NCBI RefSeq assembly: GCF_900095745.1
Contig: NZ_FMIR01000018.1
Location: 248,001-312,000, forward strand
Origin: Microbacterium oxydans
GTDB lineage: Bacteria > Actinomycetota > Actinomycetes > Actinomycetales > Microbacteriaceae
Length of the DNA: 64,000 nt
Reading direction: 5' to 3'
The position numbers were made by a program, and so were the translations under genes. The notes below the pieces were generated by a model that was given only the letters and a program-made list of their open reading frames with translations, was not told the DNA's origin and did no database searches. Positions 30,609 through 44,960 of this stretch are shown here, piece by piece (the stretch's first letter is position 1; every line of letters begins with the position of its first letter).

Positions 30609-33600
30609 TCAGTTGTAAGTACCGGGGGTGATGTCGTCCGTCGAGAACGCGTCGAAGTCGACGTAGCCGAAGTCGCCGTCAGCGTACGCACCGTCGGATG
30701 CGAAGATCCGGTTCGGGTAGCGCTCGCTCTTGGCTTCCTCGGTGGCCTCGACCGTGACGTCGCGGTACTTCGAGAGACCGGTTCCGGCGGGGATGAGCTT
30801 ACCGATGATGACGTTCTCCTTGAGACCGACCAGCGGGTCACGCTTGCCCTGCATCGCAGCCTCGGTGAGCACGCGGGTCGTCTCCTGGAAGGAGGCGGCC
30901 GACAGCCACGACTCGGTCGCGAGCGACGCCTTCGTGATACCCATCAGCTCCGGTCGGCCCGACGCGGGGCGCTTGCCCTCTGCCACGGTCTCGCGGTTGA
31001 TCGACTGGTAGCGCTTGAGGTCGACCATCTCACCCGGCAGCAGGTTCGTGTCGGCGTGATCGACGACCGTGACCTTGCGGAGCATCTGACGGACGATGAC
31101 CTCGATGTGCTTGTCGTGGATCGGCACACCCTGCGAGCGGTACACGCCCTGGACGCCGCCGACGAGGTAACGCTGCACCTCGCGAGCACCCATGACGCGC
31201 ATGATCTCCTTGGGGTCGAGCGTGCCCACCAGGATCGGCTGACCGACCGTGACGTGCTGCCCGTCCTCGACGAGAAGCGTCGCACGCTTCAGCACCGGGT
31301 AGATGACCGGCTCTTCGCCGCTGTCGGGCGTGAGGATGACCTTCTTGCCCTTGTCGGTCTCGTCGATCGCGATGCGGCCATCGGCCTCGGCGATCGGCGA
31401 CGCGCCCTTGGGGGTACGCGCCTCGAAGAGCTCCTGCACACGGGGAAGACCCTGCGTGATGTCATCCGCCGATGCCGAACCACCCGTGTGGAAGGTACGC
31501 ATCGTCAGCTGGGTACCGGGCTCACCGATCGACTGGGCCGCGATGATGCCGACGGCCTCGCCGATGTCGACGGTCTTACCCGTCGCGAGCGAACGGCCGT
31601 AGCACTGCGCGCAGACACCGACGGCGGAGTCGCAGGTCAGGACCGAGCGCACCTTGATGGTCTCGACGCCCAGAGCGACCAGCTTGTCGATGAGCACGTC
31701 ACCCACGTCGTCGCCGGCAGAGGCGAGGACCTCGCCCTTGCTGTCGACCACGTCGGAGGCCAGCGTACGAGCGAACACCGAGTTCTCGACGTTCGCGTCG
31801 CGCACCAGCTCGCCCTGCGAGTTCGGAGCGGCGATCGGGAGCTCGAGGCCCTTCGACGTGCCACAGTCCTCTTCGCGGATGATGACGTCCTGCGAGACAT
31901 CCACCAGACGACGGGTCAGGTAACCCGAGTCGGCGGTACGCAGAGCGGTGTCGGCCAGACCCTTACGGGTACCGTGCGTCGCGATGAAGTACTCCGCAAC
32001 CGACAGACCCTCGCGGTACGAGGAGATGATCGGACGCGGGATGATCTCACCCTTGGGGTTGTTCACCAGACCACGCATACCGGCGATGTTCCGGATCTGC
32101 AGCCAGTTACCACGGGCGCCCGAGGACACCATGCGGTTGATGGTGTTGTCCTCCGGGAAGTTCGCCTTCATCGCGGCCTGGACCTCGTCGGTCGCCTCGG
32201 TCCAGATCTTGATGAGTTCCTGGCGACGCTCGGAGTCGGTCGTCAGACCCTTCTCGTACTGCGACTGGACCTTCGCGGCCTGCTTCTCGTAGCCGGCGAC
32301 GATCTCCGCCTTGTTCGGCGGGGTGAGGATGTCGCTCAGGGCGACGGTCACACCGGAGCGCGTGGCCCAGTAGAAGCCGGCGTCCTTGATGCGGTCCAGC
32401 GATGCAGCGGTCTCGACCTTGGGGTACTCCTCGGCCAGCTTGTTGACGATCTGCGACAGCTTGTTCTTGTCAGCCTGCTCGCGGACGAACGGGTAGCCCT
32501 TGGGCAGCGTGTCGTTGAAGATCGCCTGACCCAGCGAAGCGTCGACGAGACCGTGGCGCTCGTAGCCCTCGGGAGCTTCGCCCTCGAGGAAGGTCAGACC
32601 CGGGATGCGGATGCGGATCTTCGCCTGCAGGTCGAGGGTGCCCTCGTCCTTGGCCAGGATCGCCTCGCCCACCGAACCGAATGCACGGCCCTCACCGGCT
32701 GCGCCCTCCTTGACCGTGGTCAGGTGGTGCAGACCGATGATCATGTCCTGCGAAGGCAGGGTGACCGGACGGCCGTCCGACGGCTTCAGGATGTTGTTCG
32801 ACGCGAGCATCAGCACGCGGGCCTCGGCCTGAGCCTCGACCGACAGCGGCAGGTGCACAGCCATCTGGTCACCGTCGAAGTCGGCGTTGAACGCCGCGCA
32901 GACGAGCGGGTGCAGCTGGATGGCCTTGCCCTCGACGAGCTGCGGCTCGAACGCCTGGATGCCGAGGCGGTGCAGCGTGGGTGCACGGTTCAGCAGAACC
33001 GGACGCTCACGGATGATCTCCTCGAGCACGTCCCAGACCTCGGGACGGGTGCGCTCGACCGCGCGCTTGGCGGCCTTGATGTTCTGCGAGTGACCGAGGT
33101 CGATCAGACGCTTGATGACGAACGGCTTGAAGAGCTCCAGAGCCATCTGCTTGGGCAGACCACACTGGTGCAGCTTCAGCTGCGGGCCGACGATGATGAC
33201 CGAACGGCCGGAGTAGTCGACGCGCTTGCCGAGCAGGTTCTGACGGAAGCGACCCTGCTTACCCTTCAGCATGTCGCTGAGGGACTTCAGGGCACGGTTT
33301 CCGGTACCGGTGACGGGACGACCACGGCGACCGTTGTCGAACAGTGCGTCGACGGCCTCCTGCAGCATGCGCTTCTCGTTGTTGACGATGATCTCGGGGG
33401 CACCGAGGTCGATCAGACGACGAAGACGGTTGTTGCGGTTGATGACGCGGCGGTACAGGTCGTTCAGGTCGGAGGTGGCGAAACGGCCACCGTCGAGCTG
33501 GACCATCGGGCGCAGCTCCGGCGGGATGACCGGGACGACGTCGAGGACCATCGCGGCCGGGCTCATGCCGGTCTCGAGGAACGAGCTGACGACCTTGAGG

Positions 33601-34484
33601 CGCTTGATCGCACGGATCTTGCGCTGGCCCTTGCCCTCGGAGATCTGCAGACGCAGGTTCTCCGCCTCGGCGACCAGGTCGAACGCCGCGAGGCGACGCT
33701 GGATCGACTCGGCGCCCATGTAGGCCTCGAAGTACTGACCGAAGCGGTCCTGCAGCTCGTGGAAGACGTCGTCCTCCGGGCGCAGTGCACCGACCTCGAG
33801 GGTGCGGAAGTCTTCCCACACGCGCTCGAGCTTGGCGATCTGCTCGTCGGCACCCTTGCGGATGAGGGACATCTCCTTCTCGGCGGCGTCCTTCACCTTC
33901 TTCTTGGCGTCGGCCTTGGCGCCCTCTGCCTCGAGAGCAGCGAGCTCCTCCTCCAGCTTGGCCAGGCGCTCCGCGATCTTGGAGTCGCGGCGGTCGCCGA
34001 GCGTCTTCAGCTCGAGACGGATGTTGTTCTCCTGCGTGCCCAGGTCGCGGTGACGAGCATCCTCGTCGACCGAGATGACCATGTAGGCGGCGAAGTAGAT
34101 GACCTTCTCGAGGTCCTTCGGCGCCATGTCGAGCAGGTAGCCGAGACGCGAGGGCACACCCTTGAAGTACCAGATGTGGGTGACGGGAGCGGCGAGCTCG
34201 ATGTGACCCATGCGCTCACGACGGACGGAGCTCTTGGTGACCTCCACGCCGCAGCGCTCGCAGACGATGCCCTTGAAGCGGACACGCTTGTACTTGCCGC
34301 AGGCGCACTCCCAGTCGCGGGACGGGCCGAAGATCTGCTCTCCGAAGAGACCATCCTTCTCCGGCTTCAGGGTGCGGTAGTTGATGGTTTCGGGCTTCTT
34401 GACCTCACCGTACGACCACGCGCGGATGTGGTCCGCAGTGGCCAGGCCGATGCGAAGCTCATCGAAAGTGTTTGACTCGAGCAC
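30609..34484 (-). CDS. rpoC: DNA-directed RNA polymerase subunit beta'
   Basis: Catalytic large subunit of RNA polymerase, 1291 aa, the usual actinobacterial length. The active-site motif [12 protein letters not shown] with the three Mg-binding aspartates is intact. The N-terminal zinc site ([20 protein letters not shown]) and the second zinc site (CGTS ... [13 protein letters not shown]) are complete. The start is GTG, preceded by AGGAGAATCA. It lies 80 bp after rpoB on the same strand, with a 16-bp hairpin between the two genes, and ends in a strong terminator. Confidence 0.99.
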   Translation of the reverse strand: MLESNTFDELRIGLATADHIRAWSYGEVKKPETINYRTLKPEKDGLFGEQIFGPSRDWECACGKYKRVRFKGIVCERCGVEVTKSSVRRERMGHIELAAPVTHIWYFKGVPSRLGYLLDMAPKDLEKVIYFAAYMVISVDEDARHRDLGTQENNIRLELKTLGDRRDSKIAERLAKLEEELAALEAEGAKADAKKKVKDAAEKEMSLIRKGADEQIAKLERVWEDFRTLEVGALRPEDDVFHELQDRFGQYFEAYMGAESIQRRLAAFDLVAEAENLRLQISEGKGQRKIRAIKRLKVVSSFLETGMSPAAMVLDVVPVIPPELRPMVQLDGGRFATSDLNDLYRRVINRNNRLRRLIDLGAPEIIVNNEKRMLQEAVDALFDNGRRGRPVTGTGNRALKSLSDMLKGKQGRFRQNLLGKRVDYSGRSVIIVGPQLKLHQCGLPKQMALELFKPFVIKRLIDLGHSQNIKAAKRAVERTRPEVWDVLEEIIRERPVLLNRAPTLHRLGIQAFEPQLVEGKAIQLHPLVCAAFNADFDGDQMAVHLPLSVEAQAEARVLMLASNNILKPSDGRPVTLPSQDMIIGLHHLTTVKEGAAGEGRAFGSVGEAILAKDEGTLDLQAKIRIRIPGLTFLEGEAPEGYERHGLVDASLGQAIFNDTLPKGYPFVREQADKNKLSQIVNKLAEEYPKVETAASLDRIKDAGFYWATRSGVTVALSDILTPPNKAEIVAGYEKQAAKVQSQYEKGLTTDSERRQELIKIWTEATDEVQAAMKANFPEDNTINRMVSSGARGNWLQIRNIAGMRGLVNNPKGEIIPRPIISSYREGLSVAEYFIATHGTRKGLADTALRTADSGYLTRRLVDVSQDVIIREEDCGTSKGLELPIAAPNSQGELVRDANVENSVFARTLASDVVDSKGEVLASAGDDVGDVLIDKLVALGVETIKVRSVLTCDSAVGVCAQCYGRSLATGKTVDIGEAVGIIAAQSIGEPGTQLTMRTFHTGGSASADDITQGLPRVQELFEARTPKGASPIAEADGRIAIDETDKGKKVILTPDSGEEPVIYPVLKRATLLVEDGQHVTVGQPILVGTLDPKEIMRVMGAREVQRYLVGGVQGVYRSQGVPIHDKHIEVIVRQMLRKVTVVDHADTNLLPGEMVDLKRYQSINRETVAEGKRPASGRPELMGITKASLATESWLSAASFQETTRVLTEAAMQGKRDPLVGLKENVIIGKLIPAGTGLSKYRDVTVEATEEAKSERYPNRIFASDGAYADGDFGYVDFDAFSTDDITPGTYN

Positions 34485-34524
34485 TGATTCTCCTGTGTCG
34501 GAATTCTTTTTGAGAAGTCTGCTG

Positions 34525-34559
34525 TGGTGTGCTCGGGAGCGGGGCTCCCGAGCACACCA
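34525..34559 (-). promoter_or_regulatory. Strong hairpin between rpoB and rpoC
   Basis: Perfect 16-bp stem (arms 34525-34540 and 34544-34559) with a 3-nt loop, 5 nt beyond the rpoB stop codon. There is no T run after it on the coding strand, so it may act as an RNA processing site, a partial attenuator or a 3' end stabiliser. Confidence 0.7.
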
Positions 34560-34564
34560 GCGGA

Positions 34565-38068
<3,504 letters not shown>

Positions 38069-38193
38069 GGGAATAACCTCCGTGAGCCCCGCAGGGCTTC
38101 TCGATTCCTTTGTCGTCAGGTGGAGTGTGCGCCCGGGAACTCAACAGATGCCGACCACCATATGAGGGCAGGGAGAAGCGAGCGCAACTACCA

Positions 38194-38222
38194 ACTATAC
38201 GCACGATTGTGCGACATGGCAA
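38194..38222 (-). promoter_or_regulatory. rpoB promoter
   Basis: On the minus strand, -35 TTGCCA (38217-38222), a 17-bp spacer and -10 TATAGT (38194-38199). Transcription would start near 38187, giving a leader of about 120 nt. The spacer holds a perfect 5-bp inverted repeat CGCAC-GATT-GTGCG (38200-38213) that could bind a regulator. Confidence 0.8.
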
Positions 38223-38300
38223 CCTCAATCCTTGACCAATCTCGGATGCTGCGGTATGAGCATCCGATCGCCGGGTCGGCGCTCGGCCGACCCGGCGATG

Positions 38301-39959
38301 TCAGGACGCGATGTTCAGCTCGTTGCCCGGGATCGACGCCAACAGACGCCGCGTGTACGGGTCGCGTGGGTTGGTGAAGATCTCCTCCGAGGTCGCCGCC
38401 TCGACGAGCTTGCCGTCCTTCATCACGCACACGTAATCGCTGATGAGGCGCACCACCGCGAGGTCGTGCGAGATGAAGAGGTAGCTCAGCCCGTACTCGC
38501 TCTGCAGGTCGCCGAGCAGCTTCAGGATCTGGTCCTGCACCAGCACGTCCAGCGCCGACACCGGCTCGTCGCACACGATCAGATCGGGAAACAGCGCGAG
38601 CGCCCGGGCGATCGCGACACGCTGCCGCTGCCCGCCGGACAGTTCGGACGGATACCGGCGCAGCATCGACTGCGGCAGCGCCACGTCGTCGAGCAGCTGC
38701 CGGACGCGCTTTCGCCGGTCGGCGCTGCTCCCCCGCTTGTAGAAGTCGAGCGGCTCGGCGATCAGACGTTCGATCGTGAACATCGGGTTCAGGCTCGAGT
38801 ACGGATCCTGGAAGATCGGCTGCACCTGCTGCCGGAACGCCTTCGTCTCCGCCTTGCTCAGCGACGCGATGTCCTTGCCCTCGTAGCGGATCAGCCCGCT
38901 CGTGGGCTCGATCACCTTGAGCAGCATCCGCGCGGTCGTGGTCTTGCCCGAGCCGGACTCCCCCACGATCGCCACGGTCTCCCCGCGCGGGATCACCAGC
39001 GAGACGTCATCGACGGCCACGAAGTCCTCGCCGCGCCCCCGCACCGGGTACACCTTGGTGAGGTTCTCGATCTCGACGATGTTGTCGACCGGTGCCGCCG
39101 CGCTGGAGGCGTCTGCTCCGGCCACCTGTTCCTTTACTTGGAACGCCTGAGGTTGCAGCCGGGCGACAGCGACCGATGGGGCCGCCTGCACGAGCGACTT
39201 CGTGTACTCATGCTGCGGATCCTCGAGGATCTGTCGCGCGTCTCCCTGCTCGACGACCTTGCCCCGGTGCATCACGATCACCCGCTCGGCTCGCTCGGCG
39301 GCGAGGCCCAGGTCGTGCGTGATGAGCAGCACGGCCGTTCCCAGCTCGCGGGTCATCGCGGCGATCTGGTCGAGGATCGTCTGCTGCACCGTGACGTCGA
39401 GCGCACTGGTCGGCTCGTCGGCGATCAGCAGCCGCGGCTTGCACGCCAGCCCGATCGCGATCAGCGCGCGCTGACGCATGCCGCCGGAGAACTCGTGCGG
39501 ATACTGCTTGGCGCGCCGCTCCGGATCGGGGAGGCCGGCGGCGGTCAACGCCTCGACCACCTTCGCCTGCACGTTCTGCCGCGTGGCGAGCCCGTGCGCG
39601 AGCAGCGTCTCGGCCACCTGCGTGCCGATCTTCGCGACCGGGTTCAGGTTCGACATCGGGTCCTGCGGCACGAGGCCGATGTCGCGACCGCGGATCGTGC
39701 GCAGTTCGTGCTCCGGCGCGTGGGAGATCTCCTTCCCGTCGAGCCGGATGCTGCCGGACGCGATCTTCCCTCCCCCGGCGAGCAGACCGATGATGGCCAT
39801 GGCCGTCGTCGACTTGCCCGAACCGGACTCGCCCACGATCGCGACGGTCTCGCCGGGTCGGATCTCGAGGTCGACACCCTCCACGGCGTGCACGACGCCG
39901 TCCATGGTGGCGAAGTCGACGGCGAGCCCCTGGACCGCCAGCAACGGCTCGGTGGACAT
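38301..39959 (-). CDS. Fused dipeptide/oligopeptide ABC ATPase (DppD-DppF type)
   Basis: Tandem ATPase of 552 aa in which the two nucleotide-binding subunits, separate in E. coli Dpp/Opp, form one chain. Both halves have a full Walker A (GESGSGKST and GESGSGKTT), signature (FSGGMRQRA and LSGGQRQRV) and Walker B with DEP. Each half ends with the oligopeptide-binding extension typical of the family. The start is the ATG of MSTEPLL, 6 nt after AAGGAG; an ATG 48 bp earlier overlaps the permease stop but has a poorer site. It energises the permeases encoded just upstream. Confidence 0.93.
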   Translation of the reverse strand: MSTEPLLAVQGLAVDFATMDGVVHAVEGVDLEIRPGETVAIVGESGSGKSTTAMAIIGLLAGGGKIASGSIRLDGKEISHAPEHELRTIRGRDIGLVPQDPMSNLNPVAKIGTQVAETLLAHGLATRQNVQAKVVEALTAAGLPDPERRAKQYPHEFSGGMRQRALIAIGLACKPRLLIADEPTSALDVTVQQTILDQIAAMTRELGTAVLLITHDLGLAAERAERVIVMHRGKVVEQGDARQILEDPQHEYTKSLVQAAPSVAVARLQPQAFQVKEQVAGADASSAAAPVDNIVEIENLTKVYPVRGRGEDFVAVDDVSLVIPRGETVAIVGESGSGKTTTARMLLKVIEPTSGLIRYEGKDIASLSKAETKAFRQQVQPIFQDPYSSLNPMFTIERLIAEPLDFYKRGSSADRRKRVRQLLDDVALPQSMLRRYPSELSGGQRQRVAIARALALFPDLIVCDEPVSALDVLVQDQILKLLGDLQSEYGLSYLFISHDLAVVRLISDYVCVMKDGKLVEAATSEEIFTNPRDPYTRRLLASIPGNELNIAS

Positions 39960-40003
39960 CTGATTCTCCTTCGCGGCGCGCATCGCGCCTTCGTCGCGGG
40001 CGT

Positions 40004-40969
40004 TCATCGTGCCCTCGTGCGTGGATCCATCGCCTCACGCAGCGCTTCGCCCAGCAGGGTGAAGCCGAGCGCGGTGACCGCGATGCAGATTCCGGGGAGG
40101 AACGCCAGCCACGGCGCGATCGCGAGCTCGGCCTGCGCGTACGTGAGCATGCGCCCCCACTCGGCACTCGCGGGGCCGCCTCCGCCGAGACCGAGGAACG
40201 ACAGCGCGGCCGCATCGATCACAGCGGTCGCGAGCGTCAGGGTGCCCTGGACGATCACGGGGCCGATGGCGTTCGGCAGCACGTGCGACATCGTGATGCT
40301 GCCGCGGCCGAGGCCGAGCGTCTGCGCCGAGAGCACGTAGTCGCTCGAGCGCTGCTGCAGCATCGACGCACGGAGCAGTCGGGCGAAGATGGGCACCTGA
40401 GACGCACCGATCGCGATCATCACCGCGAACGGGGTCTGCCCGAGGATCGCGGCGATCGACACCGCCAGCAGCAGGTTCGGTACCGAGAGGATGATGTCGA
40501 CGACGCGCATGATCAGGGTGTCGACCCACCCGCCGAACGTGCCGGCCAGGAGCCCCAGGATCATGCCGCCGACGAGTCCCATGGCGGTGGAGATGACGCC
40601 GATCATGAGGGAGGCCTGCGCACCCCAGATGAGCTTGGACAGCACGTCGCCACCGAAACGGTCGAGTCCCAACGGGAACCCCGGCACCTCACCCGGACCC
40701 GGGATGTAGGTCGGCGTGATGTACTTCGCGCCGGGCAGCGCCGTCTCCGGGTAGGGGGCGAGCCACGGAGCGAGAGCGGCGACCAGGAGGAACAGCAGCA
40801 CGATGACCGCGCCGATCCACGCGGTCGGATTGCGACGGAGCCGGCGGAACACATCCCGCCAGAAACCGCCGGAGCCCTTCTTGAGGTCGGCCTGGGCGAT
40901 CGCGACGGTGTCGATATTGCCGCCGCTCTCGGCCGATGGGCCCTGGGCGGGTGGGAGCGCGATGCTCAT
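40004..40969 (-). CDS. Peptide-type ABC permease, DppC-like
   Basis: Integral membrane subunit, 321 aa, with an N-terminal cytoplasmic stretch, the DppC N-terminal helix (IGAVIVLLFLLVAALAPWLAPYPE) and the inner-membrane transport domain. The coupling motif is GASQVPIFARLLRASMLQ. It pairs with the DppB-like subunit encoded 34 bp upstream on the same strand. Together with the lipoprotein and fused ATPase it makes a complete importer for peptides or a similarly sized solute. Confidence 0.92.
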   Translation of the reverse strand: MSIALPPAQGPSAESGGNIDTVAIAQADLKKGSGGFWRDVFRRLRRNPTAWIGAVIVLLFLLVAALAPWLAPYPETALPGAKYITPTYIPGPGEVPGFPLGLDRFGGDVLSKLIWGAQASLMIGVISTAMGLVGGMILGLLAGTFGGWVDTLIMRVVDIILSVPNLLLAVSIAAILGQTPFAVMIAIGASQVPIFARLLRASMLQQRSSDYVLSAQTLGLGRGSITMSHVLPNAIGPVIVQGTLTLATAVIDAAALSFLGLGGGGPASAEWGRMLTYAQAELAIAPWLAFLPGICIAVTALGFTLLGEALREAMDPRTRAR

Positions 40970-41003
40970 GAGACCGCCTCCTTTCGGACGATGACGAGGG
41001 ACA

Positions 41004-42008
41004 TCACTGCACCCTCACTCTCGGGTCGATGAAGCTGTAGGAGACATCGACCGCCAGGTTGATCAGCGCGTACGCGATGGCGATGAAGATGATGAATCCC
41101 TGGAGCACCGGGAAGTCCCGCGTGAAGATCGCCCTCGCGAGGAACGAGCCGATGCCGGGGAACGCGAACACGGTCTCGGTGAGCACGGCGCCCGAGATCA
41201 GGAGTCCGGTCTGCAGGCCGATCGTCGTGATCACCGGCAGCATGGCGTTGCGCAGGATGAAGCGGTTGCGCAGAGTCGGGGATCCGACGCCCTTCGCCCG
41301 TCCGGTGCGCACGTAGTCCGCGTTCTGCACCTCCAGGACGCTGGCCCTGGTGATGCGGACGATGATCGCGAGCGGGATCGTGCCCAGCGCGAGCGCCGGG
41401 AGGATCAGATGCAGGATCGCATCCCACGAAGCATCGAACTCGCCCGTGATGATGCCGTCCCACACGTAGAACCCGGTGGGATGGGTGGCGTCTATTCGCG
41501 GATCCTGACGGCCGTCCGACGGCAGCCATCCGAGCTGCACGGCGAAGACGTACTTCAGGATGAACGCCAGGAAGAACACCGGGATGGTGATACCGATCAG
41601 GCTCAGCACCACCGACGCGTGGTCGGTGAGCTTGCCGTGACGGCGGGCAGCCCAGTATCCGAGCGGGATGCCGACGCCGATCGCGAAGATCAGCGCCATG
41701 ACGCTCAGCTCGAGCGTCGCCGGGAAGCGGCGCATGAACTCCTCGACGACGGGGCGGTTCGTCTGGATGGACGTTCCGAAGTCGCCCTGGAGGAGTCGCC
41801 CGATCCAGGTGAAGTACTGCTGGATGAGGGGTTCGTCGAAGCCGTAGAGCTCGTTGACCCTGGCGACGGCCTCCGGTGTGGCCTTCTCGCCGAGTAGGGC
41901 GACCGCGGGGCCGCCGGGAAGGGCTCTGACCCAGGCGAACAGCAGGATGCTGAGCCCGAACAGAGTGGGAATGAGGAACAGCAGTCGCCTGCCGATGGTG
42001 CGCAGCAC
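41004..42008 (-). CDS. Peptide-type ABC permease, DppB-like
   Basis: Integral membrane subunit, 334 aa, about six helices. The N-terminus (MLRTIGRRLLFLIPTLFGLS) and the ARSLGV-type coupling segment (ITRASVLEVQNADYVRTGRA) are characteristic of DppB/OppB. GTG start with GACGGAG upstream. An extended extracytoplasmic loop (SDGRQDPRIDATHPTGFYVW) lies in the middle, as in other actinobacterial members. It is located 90 bp downstream of the binding-protein gene. Confidence 0.92.
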   Translation of the reverse strand: MLRTIGRRLLFLIPTLFGLSILLFAWVRALPGGPAVALLGEKATPEAVARVNELYGFDEPLIQQYFTWIGRLLQGDFGTSIQTNRPVVEEFMRRFPATLELSVMALIFAIGVGIPLGYWAARRHGKLTDHASVVLSLIGITIPVFFLAFILKYVFAVQLGWLPSDGRQDPRIDATHPTGFYVWDGIITGEFDASWDAILHLILPALALGTIPLAIIVRITRASVLEVQNADYVRTGRAKGVGSPTLRNRFILRNAMLPVITTIGLQTGLLISGAVLTETVFAFPGIGSFLARAIFTRDFPVLQGFIIFIAIAYALINLAVDVSYSFIDPRVRVQ

Positions 42009-42098
42009 GAAGATCTCCGTCGATCAGAAGGTACGCCGTGCCCCGGTCCCGCGGATGTGTGCGGGACCGGGACTCGGCATATCAGGTGGTCAGGCCGA

Positions 42099-43772
42099 CT
42101 ACTTGGTGAGGACGATGTCCGTGAAGACCTCGTCGTTCACCGGGCTGGCCGGATAGCTCTTCACGCGGGGATCGAACGCCAGAGTCGGCGCCGGGTGCGC
42201 GAGCGGGACGCCGGGGATGAACTCGGCGACCATCTCGTTGATCTCCTCGTACAGCGGCGTCTGCTCCTCGAGGCTGGAGACGCCGCGGGCCTCGGTCAGC
42301 TTCTGGAACAGCTCGGGGTTGTCGAAGCCCCATTCGGAGCTCTTCTGTCCGAAGAAGACGCCGACGAAGTTGTCGGTGTCGTTGTAGTCGCCGGTCCAGC
42401 CGAGCAGGTGGATGCCGTGTTCCGCGGTGCCGGTGGTGCGGTCGAGGTACTCGACCCACTCCTCCGAGACCGGGGTGGTCTCGACGCCGACCTCGGCGAG
42501 CTGCGACGACAGCACCGTGTAGATCTGCTCGGGGTCCGGCATGTAGGGACGCGAGACGTTGACCGGGTAGTTGAACGTGAGCTTCAACGGGTTGGCCTCG
42601 TCATAGCCGGCCTCGGCCAGCAGGTCCTTGGCCTTCTCGGGGTCGTAGTCGTAGGTCGTGACATCGGGGTTGTACCCGTTGACGACCTCCGGCACGAATT
42701 GCGTCGCCTTCTCGGTGCCCTCCGGGAGCACCTGGGTGATGAGCGCGTCCTTGTCGACCGCGTACGACAGCGCCTCACGGACCTTCGGGTCCTGCAGCTC
42801 CGGGATCGCCTGGTTGAACGCCAGGTAGAGGATCGTGAACGGCGGACGCGACACCATCGTGAAGCCGTCGTCGTCGAGCGCCTTGGTGTCGGCGGGGCCG
42901 ACCAGGTCGTAGCCGTCGATCGAGCCGGACTCGAGTGCCTGGCGGCGGGCGGTCGGGTCGTCGATCGTGCGGAAGATGATCTCGTCGATCTGCCCCGCCT
43001 CGCCCCAGTAGTCGTCGTAGGCCTTGAGCGTGACCTGCTCGCCCGGTGCCCACTCGTCGAACTGGTACGGGCCGGTGCCGACCGGGTGTCCCATGGCGTA
43101 CTCCGACAGCTGCGGGGCCTCGGCGGAGCCGGCGACCTCGTCCGCACCGAACTCCTGCAGCGCCGACGGGCTCTGCATCGCGAACGACGGCAGCGAGAGC
43201 GACGGGATGAAACCGGCGAACGGCTTGTTCAGCTCGATCGTGACCGAGTAGTCGCCATCGGGGGTGCACGACTTGTACACGGCATCGGCCGCGTTGGCGG
43301 CGTAGCCCTTGAACAGCTTGTTGTAGTAGTAGCCGAACGCCTCAGAGGCGGCGAGACCGGTCCAGTTGAACCAGCGGTCGAAGTTGACGCAGACGGCCTC
43401 GGCGTTGAACGGGGTGCCGTCCTGGAAGGTCACGTCCTCCTTCAGCGTGAAGGTGTGCGACATGCCGTCGTCGGATGACTCCCACTTCTCGGCGAGGAGC
43501 GGTGCCGGGTCTGCCGTGCCGGGCTTGGTGCCCACCAGACCCTCGAAGATCTGCCGCGAGACGCGGAAGCTCTCGCCGTCCTGCGCGAAGGCGGGATCGA
43601 GGCTGGCCGGGTCGGACGATGCCGCGAAGACGAACGTCCCGTCGACATCCCCTGCGGGTTCTGCGCCGTCGTCGCCTCGCTCACTGGCGACGCACCCTGC
43701 GAGGGCGATCGCGGCGATCGTGGCTCCGGTTACGGCGATGAGTCCTCGCCGACGCTTGACTGATTGGTGCAT
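42099..43772 (-). CDS. Peptide-type ABC substrate-binding lipoprotein (SBP family 5)
   Basis: 557-aa solute receptor with a lipoprotein signal peptide (lipobox LAGC at residues 23-26) and a family-5 extracellular binding domain. Recognisable segments are SLDPAFAQDGESFRVSRQIFEGL and WTGDYNDTDNF, both usual in DppA/OppA-like proteins. It heads the operon, followed by DppB-like, DppC-like and fused ATPase genes. Ligands of this family include peptides, nickel complexes, sugars and opines; sequence alone does not decide. Confidence 0.92.
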   Translation of the reverse strand: MHQSVKRRRGLIAVTGATIAAIALAGCVASERGDDGAEPAGDVDGTFVFAASSDPASLDPAFAQDGESFRVSRQIFEGLVGTKPGTADPAPLLAEKWESSDDGMSHTFTLKEDVTFQDGTPFNAEAVCVNFDRWFNWTGLAASEAFGYYYNKLFKGYAANAADAVYKSCTPDGDYSVTIELNKPFAGFIPSLSLPSFAMQSPSALQEFGADEVAGSAEAPQLSEYAMGHPVGTGPYQFDEWAPGEQVTLKAYDDYWGEAGQIDEIIFRTIDDPTARRQALESGSIDGYDLVGPADTKALDDDGFTMVSRPPFTILYLAFNQAIPELQDPKVREALSYAVDKDALITQVLPEGTEKATQFVPEVVNGYNPDVTTYDYDPEKAKDLLAEAGYDEANPLKLTFNYPVNVSRPYMPDPEQIYTVLSSQLAEVGVETTPVSEEWVEYLDRTTGTAEHGIHLLGWTGDYNDTDNFVGVFFGQKSSEWGFDNPELFQKLTEARGVSSLEEQTPLYEEINEMVAEFIPGVPLAHPAPTLAFDPRVKSYPASPVNDEVFTDIVLTK

Positions 43773-43935
43773 TGTGTGACCTTCCCTGTCGGGCGCTTCA
43801 TTGCGCGTCCCGAGGCTTCTTCGCCTCGGGGACGGTGATGACTAGACCGTACCCAGCGGATCCTCAGATGCCAAACGGTTCCACGTTGCAATCCGGTATC
43901 GGCGTGGGCCCTGCGTTTCGGGTAGTGTCCAGACC

Positions 43936-44856
43936 GTGTCCGACTCCACCCCCCTCGCCATCTGCTTCGGTGAGGGCATGGTCGCCCTCGTCGCCGCCAC
44001 CGCCGGACCGCTGGAGGACTGCCGCACCTTTCACCGTTCCCTGGCCGGAGCGGAGTGGAACACCGCCATCGCTCTGGCGTCGGCCGGCATCCACACGGCT
44101 GTGCTTTCCCGGGTCGGCGGCGACGGTTTCGGCCGATTCCTCACCGCGGAGCTGCGCGCACACGGCGTCGACGATGCGGCCGTGGAGATCGACGACGACG
44201 CCCCGACGGGGCTCTACGTGAAAGAGCTCGTCGCCCGAGCGGACGGCGCTGTCGACGGGACGATGCACTACTACCGCGCGGGCTCCGCCGCGGCCGCGAT
44301 GTCGCCCGAGACGCTGGTCGCGCCGGTAGCATCCGCCCTGCTCGCCGAAGCCGCGCTCGTGCACACCTCGGGGATCACGCCCGCCATCTCGGCATCCGCG
44401 CTCGCCGCCCAGGAGGCGCTGTATGCCGAGCGTCGTCCTGGCCGGCTCGTCAGCTTCGACCTCAACTGGCGCCCAGCGCTGTGGCGTGGCCGCGAGGCGG
44501 AGGGCAGGGAGATCGTGTCCGACTTCGCCCGCCGCGCCGACATCGTGTTCTGCACGCGCCCCGACGCCGAGGCCGTGTTCGGGACCAGCGATCCCCAGGA
44601 ACTGCGCGCGCTGTTCCCCCAGCCGCGATACCTGGCGGTCACCGACGCCAGCGGGGCCGTCGCCTTCGACGGCGAAGAGCGTGCCGAGAGCGACGCGCTC
44701 GACGCGCCTGTCGTGGAGACCATCGGTGCGGGAGATGCCTTCGCCGCGGGTTTCCTCGCCGGAGTGCTGACGGGGTTGTCTCTCACCGGGAGCGTCGCCC
44801 GCGGGCACCGCATCGCGACCCGCGCGCTCCTCAGCACCCGCGACCACGTCGACTGA
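43936..44856 (+). CDS. PfkB-family kinase, 2-keto-3-deoxygluconate kinase-like
   Basis: 306-aa ribokinase-fold kinase. The GEGMVAL start strand, the AGAEWNTAIALASAG motif, PTGLYVKE followed by MHYYRAGSAAAAMSPE, and the anion-hole motif ETIGAGDAFAAGF are the pattern of KDG kinases. The expected reaction is ATP-dependent phosphorylation of 2-keto-3-deoxy-sugar acids, the type of product made by the dehydratase at 7740-8831, but the two are 35 kb apart. The start is GTG. It is convergent with the RpiR regulator gene across a shared terminator-like hairpin. Confidence 0.82.
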   Translation: MSDSTPLAICFGEGMVALVAATAGPLEDCRTFHRSLAGAEWNTAIALASAGIHTAVLSRVGGDGFGRFLTAELRAHGVDDAAVEIDDDAPTGLYVKELVARADGAVDGTMHYYRAGSAAAAMSPETLVAPVASALLAEAALVHTSGITPAISASALAAQEALYAERRPGRLVSFDLNWRPALWRGREAEGREIVSDFARRADIVFCTRPDAEAVFGTSDPQELRALFPQPRYLAVTDASGAVAFDGEERAESDALDAPVVETIGAGDAFAAGFLAGVLTGLSLTGSVARGHRIATRALLSTRDHVD

Positions 44857-44868
44857 GCCGCGCGCCGG

Positions 44869-44918
44869 GGGCGGAGAACTCGCCGTAGGGCGGAGTTTCG
44901 CCCCGAGTTTCTCCGCCC
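44869..44918. terminator. Shared terminator-like hairpin
   Basis: Inverted repeat GGCGGAGAACTCG / CGAGTTTCTCCGCC with one bulged T and a nested GGGCGGAGTTTCGCCC hairpin, between the convergent kinase and RpiR genes. Confidence 0.6.
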
Positions 44919-44960
44919 GACACGGAGGACGCCTCCCCACGCGGGAAGACGGGCGCGGGT

